Assembly (NCBI GenBank): GCA_900767605.1
Contig: CAAFZT010000045.1
Span: 1-42,510 of the forward strand
Source of the DNA: Bacilli bacterium
GTDB lineage: Bacteria; Bacillota_I; Bacilli_A; RFN20; CAG-826
Length of the DNA stretch: 42,510 nucleotides
Direction: 5' to 3'
Positions within the stretch are counted from its first letter, which is position 1. Every line of letters starts with the position of its first letter. A model generated the notes under the pieces. It worked only from the letters and a program-made list of their open reading frames with translations. It was not told the DNA's origin and searched no databases. Of the stretch, positions 16,744-24,062 are shown piece by piece. A program made the translations under genes and the position numbers.

Positions 16744-18486
16744 ATGTATTCCAATTCCCATTTGTCCTTACTCCGCCAAGCCATGGAGAGAAAAGGCATC
16801 AAGGCTTATTTGATGAAAACGGGCGACCCCCATAATTCGGAAGAGCCCGCCCCCTATTATTCGGCGGAACGACGTTTCTTCTGCCCTTTCAGTGGCGATA
16901 ACGCCTATGTGATCGTGACGGAAAAAGACGCGATTTTGTTTAGCGACGGCCGCTTCACCTTATCGGCGAATGAGGAAATTAAGGGCACCCCCTATGCCTT
17001 TATCGAGCTTTATCGTCCCGGAAACCCCACTCCAGAAGAGTATCTCCGCAGCAACGGGCTCTACCCGCTAGGCGTTGATTTTTCTTATCTTTCCCTTGCT
17101 GATTTAAAAGAACTAAGAAAAGGAGGAGAAGTGCAAGACGTCTCCTTCTTAAAACTTGTCGAAGACGTCCCTTCCCTCTCCCATGACCCCCTTTGGTCCT
17201 TTGATTCACCCGCTTATCAAGACCATAACCACTTGGAAAAATTAGAAATCGTCAGGGAAGCCATGAAGGAAAAAGGCGTAGAAGCCCTTCTCCTTACGAC
17301 TTTGGATGACATCGCCTATTTGACGAACCTAAGGGGCAACGACCTCTTGAACACGCCTTTATTCTATTCCTATGCCTATTTGACGCTTCATGAGGCTCAC
17401 TTGTTCTTGGCCTCGGGCCGTTTGGAGCATCTAGAAGGCTATACTCTCCATGATTTAAGCGAAATCGCCCCCTTTGTTAAAGAAAGGCAAAACCTTTTGA
17501 CTTGGGTGGATGAAAAAGAATGCAACGCCCACTTGGCTTCGTTGCTAAAAAATCCTTTTGACGCGGAAGTTCCTACCCGCTTGGAAAAGGCGGTCAAAGG
17601 GCCAAAAGAAATTGAAAACATCATCTCCATCCAAGAAGAGGATGGGGTCGCCCTTTTAAAATTCATCGATTTCCTCGATCAAGCAAAACCGGATTTAACC
17701 GAATGGGAAGTCGTGGAAAAACTTCATGGCTTCCGCACCGAAGGGAAGCGTTTTCTCGACGAATCCTTCACGACGATTGCCGCGATGGGACCCAACGCCG
17801 CGATGATGCATTATGCCCCTACCGCGCAAATCTATGCCACGCGTAACTCCGATACGATACAGTTGCTTTTAGATAGCGGAGGCCAGTATTTAGGAGGCAC
17901 TACCGATACCACAAGAACCTTCTTGCTGGGCACTCCAAGTCCGGAATATATCCGCGATTACACCTTGACCCTTCGTTCGGTGATCGCGCTTTCTTCCTGC
18001 GTTTTCCTCCAAGGGGCCAATGGCCAATGCATCGACATGATGGCAAGGGAAATCATGTGGAGAGAAGGAATGGACTATAAGTGCGGAACGGGGCACGGGG
18101 TCGGTTATTTAAGCGTCGTTCACGAATCGCCCAATGGCTTTCGTTATCGCCCCGCCAAAGGAAAAAACGATGGGGCGAACATCGTTCCTGGCATGGTCAC
18201 GACCATCGAGCCGGGCGTTTATAAGGCCAACAAGTATGGTATCCGCATCGAAAACAACCTTCTCTGCGTTCCTGCCTTTGTGACTCCGGATGGCACGTTC
18301 TACCGCTTCCAGACCATCACTTACGTTCCTATCGATACCAAGGCTCTAGATTTGACGTTGTTAAGCGATTCGGATATCGCCTGGATCAACGCCTATCATC
18401 AAGAGGTTTTTGACCGTTTGTCGCCTAAGGTAGAAGGGCACCTTTTAGATATTCTAAAAGAAAAGACGAAGCCCCTTTATCGATAA
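16744..18486 (+). CDS. Xaa-Pro aminopeptidase (M24B)
   Basis: 580 residues: two creatinase-type N-terminal domains (about 1-310) followed by a pita-bread M24 domain. This is the long three-domain form like eukaryotic aminopeptidase P1. Metal ligands can be seen: Asp377 in LLLDSGG, Asp388 in TTDTTRTF, His in GTGHGVGYL, Glu in TTIEPGVY and Glu in GIRIENN. The substrate-binding His is in VVHESPNGFR. It removes the N-terminal residue before proline in peptides, using two metal ions, in the cytoplasm. A strong ribosome-binding site precedes the start. The stop is 13 bp from that of the convergent phosphatase-fold gene. Confidence 0.93.
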   Translation: MYSNSHLSLLRQAMERKGIKAYLMKTGDPHNSEEPAPYYSAERRFFCPFSGDNAYVIVTEKDAILFSDGRFTLSANEEIKGTPYAFIELYRPGNPTPEEYLRSNGLYPLGVDFSYLSLADLKELRKGGEVQDVSFLKLVEDVPSLSHDPLWSFDSPAYQDHNHLEKLEIVREAMKEKGVEALLLTTLDDIAYLTNLRGNDLLNTPLFYSYAYLTLHEAHLFLASGRLEHLEGYTLHDLSEIAPFVKERQNLLTWVDEKECNAHLASLLKNPFDAEVPTRLEKAVKGPKEIENIISIQEEDGVALLKFIDFLDQAKPDLTEWEVVEKLHGFRTEGKRFLDESFTTIAAMGPNAAMMHYAPTAQIYATRNSDTIQLLLDSGGQYLGGTTDTTRTFLLGTPSPEYIRDYTLTLRSVIALSSCVFLQGANGQCIDMMAREIMWREGMDYKCGTGHGVGYLSVVHESPNGFRYRPAKGKNDGANIVPGMVTTIEPGVYKANKYGIRIENNLLCVPAFVTPDGTFYRFQTITYVPIDTKALDLTLLSDSDIAWINAYHQEVFDRLSPKVEGHLLDILKEKTKPLYR

Positions 18487-18499
18487 GCTTCGCCCTCTT

Positions 18500-19057
18500 T
18501 TATTGTTTTAACGGCACGATTCGATGTGGCCACTGGTAACGAACCAGACCGCAATTAGGAATCATATACGAGACGAATTCCTCGTTATTTAAATCGTGGA
18601 AATAGGTCTCGACCACCCGCGACATCCCCCCGCGAGCCACGATCAGGATGTTTTTGTCGGGACACGTTTCTTCGAGTTCGTGGAGGAGGGAATAAACGCG
18701 GTACGCCACATCCAAATACCCTTCTCCACCGGGATAACGGCAAAAGAAGTGCTGCCGTTGCTCTTTGTATTCTTCGTTATGGTGGGACACCCCTTCGAAT
18801 TGGCCGTAATATTCTTCAGCGAGACGATTGTCGGTAAGAAGGGGGATATCCCGATCCCCTCGAGCGATTTCCGCCGTTTCATAGGCCCGTTTTAACGGAG
18901 AGGAATAAATGATGTCCAAGGGAATGTCTTGGATTTTGATCCGAAGTTCTTCGGCTTCTTTTCGCCCCGTTTCGTTTAAGGGGATGTCTTTTCTTCCCTG
19001 AATTTTATAATCAAGGTTCCAGTCGGTTTGGCCGTGACGCGTGTAATAAATTGCCAT
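18500..19057 (-). CDS. Histidine phosphatase-fold protein lacking the second catalytic His
   Basis: 185 residues of the phosphoglycerate mutase-like family. The phospho-acceptor motif YYTRHGQTDWN (His8) and the SSPLKRAYETAE motif are intact, as is the acid region RLAEEYYGQFEG. The family's second conserved His, normally in L-x-V-[ST/A]-H-G-G, is Arg142 here (ILIVARGGMSRV; codon CGC against CAC). Activity may be lost or altered. Longer in-frame starts exist, but ATG 19057 begins right at the conserved strand and is seven bases after TGG-TAAGAT. It is divergent from the Nudix gene at 19143. Confidence 0.85.
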   Translation of the reverse strand: MAIYYTRHGQTDWNLDYKIQGRKDIPLNETGRKEAEELRIKIQDIPLDIIYSSPLKRAYETAEIARGDRDIPLLTDNRLAEEYYGQFEGVSHHNEEYKEQRQHFFCRYPGGEGYLDVAYRVYSLLHELEETCPDKNILIVARGGMSRVVETYFHDLNNEEFVSYMIPNCGLVRYQWPHRIVPLKQ

Positions 19058-19064
19058 GTCCGCA

Positions 19065-19070
19065 ATCTTA
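19065..19070 (-). promoter_or_regulatory. Extended -10 element of the phosphatase-fold gene
   Basis: TGG-TAAGAT on the minus strand, seven bases before ATG 19057, with no Shine-Dalgarno site. Confidence 0.5.
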
Positions 19071-19113
19071 CCACAAAAAGAGCTTCCTCTATAAGGAAGG
19101 GAAGCGGAGGTGA

Positions 19114-19136
19114 TATAATGCAGCCCGAAAGAAGGA
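19114..19136 (+). promoter_or_regulatory. Promoter and ribosome-binding site of the ADP-ribose-type Nudix gene
   Basis: TGA-TATAAT (hexamer 19114-19119) and GAAGGA (19131-19136) precede ATG 19143. The leader is about 17 bases. Confidence 0.6.
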
Positions 19137-19142
19137 CGAACC

Positions 19143-19751
19143 ATGGATTGGAAGCTTGTCGATGTTACCAAGGACACGAATCATCGATTCCTTAACGAAT
19201 ATACTCTCCATTATGAGGTTTCCATGGGGGATAAGATTCGTCCCTATGATTATTTCGTGGCTTCGAGAAATGAACCCACTACGCTTCGTTCCATTACCCG
19301 GGATTATTCTCGCCCCGACGGGGTGGTGATGTGCCTTTATGAAATCGACCCCGCGACCCAAGAGGTTTCCGTTTTGTTTACCAAACAATTCCGGCCCGCG
19401 TTAGGTGCCTACATGACTTCCTTTCCCGCCGGGCTGCTCGATCCCGAAGACCCTGATATGCTTGTTGCAGCCAAACGCGAAGCCAAAGAAGAAGCGGGGG
19501 TTGAGATTGACGATATGGAAATCCTTGCCCCAGCCTGCCCGACTTCCAGCGGACTTTCCGATGAACTGGATGGCTTTATTTTGGCTAGAATCGTAGGAAA
19601 AGAGGAAAAGAAGCTTGAGGATTTTGAGGATATCTCCACGCGTCTAATCCCCCTAAAAGACGTTCCCGCGATGATGAAGGATCCCACCTATCATATCCCC
19701 CTTCCCGTCCGGCTTTGCCTCCATTACCTGCTAGAAAGATTTGCTCGATGA
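19143..19751 (+). CDS. Nudix hydrolase, ADP-ribose pyrophosphatase-like
   Basis: 202 residues with the Nudix helix AAKREAKEEAGVEI preceded by PAGLLDPED, the arrangement of ADP-ribose and nucleoside-diphosphate-sugar pyrophosphatases (NudF type). The spacing of the first Gly to the REAKEEAG core is one residue longer than the strict box. Expected chemistry is Mg-dependent hydrolysis of ADP-ribose to AMP and ribose 5-phosphate in the cytosol. The N-terminal beta-strand region (YTLHYEVSMGDKIRPYDYFV) fits the dimerising domain of that family. Its stop overlaps the ATG of the membrane protein at 19748 (ATGA), so the two are coupled. Confidence 0.85.
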   Translation: MDWKLVDVTKDTNHRFLNEYTLHYEVSMGDKIRPYDYFVASRNEPTTLRSITRDYSRPDGVVMCLYEIDPATQEVSVLFTKQFRPALGAYMTSFPAGLLDPEDPDMLVAAKREAKEEAGVEIDDMEILAPACPTSSGLSDELDGFILARIVGKEEKKLEDFEDISTRLIPLKDVPAMMKDPTYHIPLPVRLCLHYLLERFAR

Positions 19752-20485
19752 ATTCCCCTCGAAAAGATTTGCTGAAGAAACGCCATTATAATTTCGACCT
19801 TGGCCCTTTGGTCAAAGGGATGCGTTTCTATTGGGTCCCGTTGATTTTGCTTCTAGTTCCCATTCTCTACATTATGGGATATGGGATGCACTTTTATTCT
19901 GCGGAGCCCGAATATTTTTTAGGAACGGACGAAGTGCTTGCCTCTTCCTTCAGCGGATATGAACTAGCCAAAATGGGGTTAGGAGGCCAAATCACCTTGG
20001 GCTTTTGGGTTTTTAGCCTTGCATTGCTCGTGGTTTCCGCGGTCTTGCTGTCCCTTTATCCCATTTTCCGCGGTGTAAAATACTGCAACATCGTTTTTGG
20101 CATTCCCTGGGTTTTCTTTACCATTTGCAACACATCCTTATTGATTGTGATTGCCGAGCAAGTCCGTGGACTCAATATCACCTATTACCAAGCGAAAGAA
20201 CTCGATTTCCCCGACGGGATGGGACCCTATGGCTTGGCTAATATCACCTACTGGGTTTTGTTTGTCGCCCCCTTGGGTTTGATGCTTTGGTGGTGGGCCG
20301 CCAATTTGATTAATTTGTTTTATTCCAAGAAAAAGAAAGCTTTAGGCGAGATTCCTTCCCAAACGGAAAGCCAAATCCAGGGGGAGGAAGAGAAGAAGCA
20401 ACCCGAAAGCGAGTTGGTTCTTAGCCATGAAAATCACGGCGAGGATGCTCAAAACGAGGAAAAGCAAGAAAAGAGAGAGGGTTAA
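19748..20485 (+). CDS. Four-TM membrane protein with a highly charged C-terminal tail
   Basis: About 245 residues, family not recognised. Four hydrophobic segments are seen near residues 26-48, 80-104, 112-136 and 160-185. A hydrophilic tail of about 55 residues rich in Glu, Gln and Lys follows. The start at 19748 overlaps the Nudix stop (ATGA), indicating translational coupling; an in-frame ATG 33 bases earlier is less likely. Codons for the last 47 residues (20342-20485) overlap, antisense, the end of the next gene. The tail on this strand is low-complexity, and its complement encodes hydrophobic helices. Confidence 0.75.
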   Translation: MNSPRKDLLKKRHYNFDLGPLVKGMRFYWVPLILLLVPILYIMGYGMHFYSAEPEYFLGTDEVLASSFSGYELAKMGLGGQITLGFWVFSLALLVVSAVLLSLYPIFRGVKYCNIVFGIPWVFFTICNTSLLIVIAEQVRGLNITYYQAKELDFPDGMGPYGLANITYWVLFVAPLGLMLWWWAANLINLFYSKKKKALGEIPSQTESQIQGEEEKKQPESELVLSHENHGEDAQNEEKQEKREG

Positions 20486-20908
20486 GGTTTCTTCCCTCTT
20501 TTTTTCTTTGCCCTTGAACCGCTTCGCCATCAAATGGAGTTCATAAAAATATCCAGGATATCCGAGGAGCAAAACGGCAATGGGGCCAATCGCGGGACTC
20601 AAATCGCCAAGGAGATTCATGCTGGAAAGCACGATGCTAATTACGGCCAAAACGGCCCCGGCCGCATCGATTTCTAAAAGCAATTTCCATTTGCTAAAGA
20701 TTTCAGGACGGGGATCCTCTAAGCCATAATGCTCAAAAAGGACATAAAGAGGATGTGCGGCCCCAAAACAAAGGAAAGGAACCCAAAAAGGATGTTGAGG
20801 GTCGGGGAAAGTGGAACGTAAAAAAAGAAGAATCGTTCCGCCTATTGCCAAAAGGAGCATAAGAGCAAATCCTAGGGGCGCATATTCGTTATCCGTCTTT
20901 TTTTCCAT
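20342..20908 (-). CDS. Six-TM membrane protein overlapping its convergent neighbour
   Basis: 188 residues, family not recognised. Hydrophobic segments lie near 12-32, 41-61, 77-97, 106-126, 144-162 and 167-181. The last two are encoded in the 144 bp that overlap the charged tail of the convergent membrane protein. The gene has a perfect -10 element (TATAAT, 20915-20920 on the minus strand) six bases before its ATG, so it is very likely expressed as a leaderless mRNA. Alternatively, the true protein could end earlier in an ancestral form and the overlap be recent. No functional motif is visible. Confidence 0.7.
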   Translation of the reverse strand: MEKKTDNEYAPLGFALMLLLAIGGTILLFLRSTFPDPQHPFWVPFLCFGAAHPLYVLFEHYGLEDPRPEIFSKWKLLLEIDAAGAVLAVISIVLSSMNLLGDLSPAIGPIAVLLLGYPGYFYELHLMAKRFKGKEKKREETLTLSLFLLFLVLSILAVIFMAKNQLAFGLLLLFLPLDLAFRLGRNLA

Positions 20909-20914
20909 TTCCCC

Positions 20915-20920
20915 ATTATA
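20915..20920 (-). promoter_or_regulatory. -10 element of the 20908 membrane protein gene
   Basis: A perfect TATAAT on the minus strand, exactly six bases before the ATG. The first transcribed base should be at or next to the A of the ATG. Confidence 0.65.
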
Positions 20921-21143
20921 AGGCTTCTCTGGTAGAAATGGCTAGATGCCGTACCCCTTCTTTACCCAAAGATAAATCGGTGAAAATTTACCAAAAAGTA
21001 AGTTTTTTGAATAAAGAAAAATTTATCCGTTTAACGGGATTATTGTTTAAAAAAGTAAGAGAAATTTACCAAAATATTAAGAATGGAAAAAATCTTGGTG
21101 CATGTCTCTTGAAACTCCAAAAAAAACTTTTATGATAATCACG

Positions 21144-21183
21144 CTCATTGGTGACCGCACCCCTAGTCTCCAGTGAGTTTTTT
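21144..21183 (+). terminator. Rho-independent terminator upstream of ruvX
   Basis: CTCATTGG (21144-21151) pairs with CCAGTGAG (21170-21177; one G-T pair), followed by six T. It lies upstream of the ruvX promoter and therefore serves a transcript that starts in the AT-rich gap. Confidence 0.6.
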
Positions 21184-21200
21184 CTTTCTAAAAACCCTGT

Positions 21201-21206
21201 TAGAAT
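21201..21206 (+). promoter_or_regulatory. Extended -10 element of ruvX
   Basis: TGT-TAGAAT, seven bases before ATG 21214. It selects this start over the upstream in-frame GTG at 21148, which would span the promoter and the terminator. Confidence 0.55.
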
Positions 21207-21213
21207 ATGCCCC

Positions 21214-21642
21214 ATGGAAAAGAACATTCTCTCTCTTGATTTGGGAAAAGGATCCTTGGGGATTGCAATCTCCCGTTCAGGGATGCTGGTCTCCCTTCTT
21301 CCGAACTTGCGCTTCAAGGCTGGAGATTACGAAGAGGCGATCCGGCTTTTAGAAAAAGCGGTAGAAGGAGAGAAAATTGAGCATATCTGCATCGGCCTCC
21401 CCCTCTTTCCTAGCGGAGACCCCTGCGAAATGACCCCTATCGTGAAGGCGTTCGTTCCCAAGGTAGAAGCCTTGTTCCCGGGAGTGAAGATCACCCCGGT
21501 GGACGAAAGAAATTCCACCGTAGAAGCTAGCGCCCTTCTCCATCAAGGCGGAGAAAGAAGCAAAAAGCAGCGGCATCATATCGATTCCGCCGCCGCTGGA
21601 GTGATTTTGCAACGCTATTTGGCTTTGATTGGCCAAGACTAG
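21214..21642 (+). CDS. ruvX: RuvX/YqgF-family putative Holliday junction resolvase (RNase H fold)
   Basis: 142 residues, normal for RuvX/YqgF. ILSLDLGKGSLGIAIS carries the first acidic residue of the RNase H-like active site (usually D-x-G-x-x-R-x-G-x-A). IEHICIGLPLFPSGD matches the VVGLP-x-x-x-x-G motif, and ITPVDERNSTVEA matches the D-E-R-x-[ST]-[ST] motif. SKKQRHHIDSAAAGVILQRYL is the C-terminal signature with its conserved Asp. The Arg of the first motif is replaced (GKGSLGIA). Roles known for the family are Holliday-junction resolution and 16S rRNA 5' processing. Unusually it is not next to alaS, its common neighbour in Bacillota. It overlaps the hslO stop by four bases. Confidence 0.88.
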   Translation: MEKNILSLDLGKGSLGIAISRSGMLVSLLPNLRFKAGDYEEAIRLLEKAVEGEKIEHICIGLPLFPSGDPCEMTPIVKAFVPKVEALFPGVKITPVDERNSTVEASALLHQGGERSKKQRHHIDSAAAGVILQRYLALIGQD

Positions 21643-22499
21643 GCCTTCGAGGCCTTTTTTTCTTTTTCGGAAAGAATCGCGCGAAGGTCGTCGCTGGTGA
21701 AGTAATAGGATTTGCCGCAGAACCCGCAATCCACGTGGATGGTCTTCCCTTCCTCGGCGATTTGAGAAAGCTCATTCACGGGCAATAAGGATAAGGTCTT
21801 TCGACTCTTTTCTTGGCTGCAAAGGCATTTCCATTCGATTTCTTTTTCGATTTTGGTTTCATAATCCTTTTCGTCCAATAGCATTCCTAGAATTTCTTCC
21901 AAACTATTTTGATGGAAATCCAGGGCTTCGAGGCTTGGCATTTTATTCCAGGCATCATGAATCGTTTTCCGCGTGGAATCGTCGGCGAAGGGCAATGCCT
22001 GCACCATATAGCCAAAAGCCCGATGAAGCGTTCCATCCGGATGGAGCAAAACCCCTAGTCTGCAATAGGTTTCGATTTGTTCGCTTTGAACAAAATATTC
22101 TTCCATCGCCTTTTCCAAGTTTCCCATGTCGCAGAGGACGGAAGATTGATAAGGCTCTTTTAGCCCTAAGTCTTTGGTGACGATGAATAGGCCTGGCCCC
22201 GATAAAACGGGGCTAGAGATCGAAGCGGAATAGGCTTTGACATGGATGAAGGAATCCGCGTTGGCAATGAGGTCTTCTTTCCCGTCGAAACTCTTAAGTT
22301 CCGCGGATAAATCGCATCCCTCTCCTTTCAAGGTGCTTCCTAGCATCGCGCTTAAAAGCATCAACCCCCCGATTCCTTGAAGGGATCCCGAGGAATAATG
22401 ACGAAGTTTCACGGCTTCTTGGAGGGATTCCGTGCAGTCGCAGGCAAACCCCATCCACTCGCCCTTTTCGCCTAAATATCGAAGTAAACGATCTTTCAT
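21639..22499 (-). CDS. hslO: Redox-regulated chaperone Hsp33
   Basis: 286 residues, close to the usual Hsp33 length. The N-terminal core contains the conserved LRHYSSGSLQGIGGLMLLSAMLGSTLKGE region. The C-terminal redox switch has its four zinc-binding cysteines: Cys225 and Cys227 (CLC) and Cys258 and Cys261 (CGFC). Under oxidative stress these form disulfides, zinc is released and the holdase is activated in the cytoplasm. The ATG is six bases after TAGAAT with no ribosome-binding site, so the mRNA is leaderless. It is convergent with ruvX with a 4-bp overlap of the stops. Confidence 0.93.
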   Translation of the reverse strand: MKDRLLRYLGEKGEWMGFACDCTESLQEAVKLRHYSSGSLQGIGGLMLLSAMLGSTLKGEGCDLSAELKSFDGKEDLIANADSFIHVKAYSASISSPVLSGPGLFIVTKDLGLKEPYQSSVLCDMGNLEKAMEEYFVQSEQIETYCRLGVLLHPDGTLHRAFGYMVQALPFADDSTRKTIHDAWNKMPSLEALDFHQNSLEEILGMLLDEKDYETKIEKEIEWKCLCSQEKSRKTLSLLPVNELSQIAEEGKTIHVDCGFCGKSYYFTSDDLRAILSEKEKKASKA

Positions 22500-22505
22500 G
22501 CCCCC

Positions 22506-22511
22506 ATTCTA
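22506..22511 (-). promoter_or_regulatory. -10 element of leaderless hslO
   Basis: TAGAAT on the minus strand, six bases (GGGGGC) before the ATG at 22499. Confidence 0.55.
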
Positions 22512-22681
22512 GACATCAGCACGAAAGAATCAAACAAAAATGAAAAAGCGTCGATAAAGCGTAGATTCTGCTTCAAATTTTAAACAAAGAGCATTTTTTA
22601 AGAAGCAGTTCTATTTTTTTTCTTCGATTTTGTGTTAAGGTAAGTTCAGATAACGTGGGGGTCGGAGAGGAGATTTTCAAA

Positions 22682-23269
22682 ATGGAAAAGAGACCAAGAA
22701 AAGAATACCGCAACGTCGAACGCTCGAAAACGGCTTTAGCCGATGGGTTAGTTCGGCTTCTATTGAAGGGCAGGCCCTTTGCCAAAATTACCGTTTCGGA
22801 GCTTTGTGAAGAAGCGGGGGTGAATCGTGGAACCTTCTACAACCACTATTCGACGATTGATCAAATCGCGGATGCGGTAGAAAACAAATACATGTCCGCC
22901 CTGAATGCGCGGATGCAGGAATGTGATTTTGCCTCGTCGGAATCGATTTTGATGTTTTTCAACAACTTAAACGAATACCTGCAAGAGCATCAAAATCAGG
23001 CCATGGCCATTTCTCGTTGCCTCCCCGCCCAATTTTTTGACGAAATCCGTCATCAACTTTGCAAGGCAACCTGCCAAGGGTTGGAAAGCCGCTGCACCGA
23101 TTACCCCAATGTGCATGAAATTTCTCGCGAAGTGGAAGTCGTTGCCCAAGGCATCGCCATCATCTATACGGAATTGATTCTTGGCAAGAGCGATATGACT
23201 TACGAGGAAGCCGCCGCCGCTTGCTCGGGAACCTTATTCCTTTTGTTTCAAAGCCTCGCTCAGCGATAA
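22682..23269 (+). CDS. TetR-family transcriptional regulator
   Basis: 195 residues. The N-terminal helix-turn-helix is typical of TetR: SKTALADGLVRLLLKGRPFAKITVSELCEEAGVNRGTFYNHYSTIDQIADAV, quoted here by its parts ITVSELCEEAGVNRGTFYNHY and the preceding helix. The rest is a helical ligand-binding and dimerisation domain of unknown ligand, with several Cys residues. The ATG at 22682 has GAGAGGAGA seven or so bases upstream, so I prefer it to the in-frame GTG at 22655. It stands between divergent hslO and the convergent S4 gene, whose last ten bases it overlaps. No drug pump or enzyme is directly beside it, so the target is unclear. Confidence 0.85.
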   Translation: MEKRPRKEYRNVERSKTALADGLVRLLLKGRPFAKITVSELCEEAGVNRGTFYNHYSTIDQIADAVENKYMSALNARMQECDFASSESILMFFNNLNEYLQEHQNQAMAISRCLPAQFFDEIRHQLCKATCQGLESRCTDYPNVHEISREVEVVAQGIAIIYTELILGKSDMTYEEAAAACSGTLFLLFQSLAQR

Positions 23270-24012
23270 AGGCCGTATTCGATGAGGATCTTCCCCTTTC
23301 GGGAGGATCCTTTTTCTTTGCAAAAGACGGCTTTCCCCTTTCCACGGAAAGTTAAAATCGTTCCTTCTTCGACTTCCATGTCCTTTTGATGCAACACCGT
23401 CCCGCCCAAAAAGATTTTGCCGGCATCGATCGCTTCCTGGGCTTGAGCACGGGAACAGGAGAACATCTCACTGATGATGCCATCTAAGCGGTTGCTGGAT
23501 ATCGTCCCGTGGCGAATTTCGATGTGGGGAGAGAAATTCATTGAGGACAGGGGTACGAATTCGACCTGAACCTTATGGGGGCCGACCTCTTGCAAGGAGG
23601 CGATTTCTTCTTGGAGGGAGGGAAGGCAAAAGGAATAGGCTTCCGCCCCTTCGACCAAGACGTCTCCTAAGGCATCCCGTTCGATTCCTTTGCCAAGCAA
23701 CGCCCCTAACACCTGACGATGTTCTAATTTCTCTCCGAATTTTTTGCCGCTAGCTTCGATATGAAGGCAAAGCATAAAGGACTGGGGGTCAAAATTTTCT
23801 CCTTCTTCGAGGGGCTCAGGAAGAAAAATAGCCATCTTTCGTTCCGCGGAAGGGTACCCGCCCGTAAGAAAAAAGCGATTGGAAGGAAAATAATGAACTA
23901 GTTCCCTCCACTCATCCTGCGTCAAAAAGGAAGAAGCCAAAGGGCAGGACCATTGCTCGCTATGGAGATAAAGGTCGCGAAGATGTCCGAGTAACGTCGA
24001 ATCTAATGCCAT
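23260..24012 (-). CDS. YlmH-like S4-domain RNA-binding protein
   Basis: About 250 residues in the arrangement of YlmH: an N-terminal alpha/beta region with SNRFFLTGGYPSAERKMAIFLPE and HRQVLGALLGKGIERDALGDV, both typical of the family. A C-terminal S4 domain follows, with TISSNRLDGIISEMFSCSRA, then an AGKIFLGGTVLHQKD segment and a final strand. YlmH relatives are linked to the division/cell-wall cluster in many Bacillota and to rescue of stalled ribosomes. Here it stands alone. The frame is open further upstream, but the conserved part begins at ATG 24012, ten bases downstream of TAAAAT. It overlaps the TetR gene's stop by ten bases. Confidence 0.85.
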   Translation of the reverse strand: MALDSTLLGHLRDLYLHSEQWSCPLASSFLTQDEWRELVHYFPSNRFFLTGGYPSAERKMAIFLPEPLEEGENFDPQSFMLCLHIEASGKKFGEKLEHRQVLGALLGKGIERDALGDVLVEGAEAYSFCLPSLQEEIASLQEVGPHKVQVEFVPLSSMNFSPHIEIRHGTISSNRLDGIISEMFSCSRAQAQEAIDAGKIFLGGTVLHQKDMEVEEGTILTFRGKGKAVFCKEKGSSRKGKILIEYGLYR

Positions 24013-24022
24013 AAACAAAGAA

Positions 24023-24051
24023 ATTTTAACGGATGGGAAGGAAAATAGAAT
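24023..24051. promoter_or_regulatory. Divergent promoter pair for the YlmH and GltD-like genes
   Basis: TAAAAT on the minus strand (24023-24028) serves the S4 gene with ten bases to its ATG. TAGAAT on the plus strand (24046-24051) serves the flavoprotein gene with 11 bases to its ATG. The two start codons are only 50 bp apart, and neither has a Shine-Dalgarno site. Confidence 0.45.
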
Positions 24052-24062
24052 AAGATACCACC

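Larger units (their letters stand above)
20909..21213. other. AT-rich 300-bp gap with a possible short transcript
   Basis: The gap is clearly more AT-rich than its flanks between about 20970 and 21140 and contains a direct repeat (AAATTTACCAAAA at about 20984 and 21062). A weak extended -10 (TGG-TAGAAA, about 20931-20938) and a terminator at its right end suggest a short plus-strand transcript of about 240 nt. The only frame of any length in it (20938-21135, 65 Lys-rich codons) has no ribosome-binding site and no recognisable product. I do not call it a gene. A small RNA is possible. Confidence 0.3.

Noticed and set aside
20938..21135. 65-codon open frame in the AT-rich gap
   Set aside because: No ribosome-binding site, no homology that I recognise, and Lys-rich composition expected by chance in AT-rich DNA.
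21144..21183. T-box-like word TGGTGACCGC next to the terminator before ruvX
   Set aside because: The T-box core is TGGNACCGCG; here there is an extra base and the last G is missing. No specifier stem could be recognised in the AT-rich stretch upstream, and the downstream gene is not an aminoacyl-tRNA synthetase or amino-acid gene.
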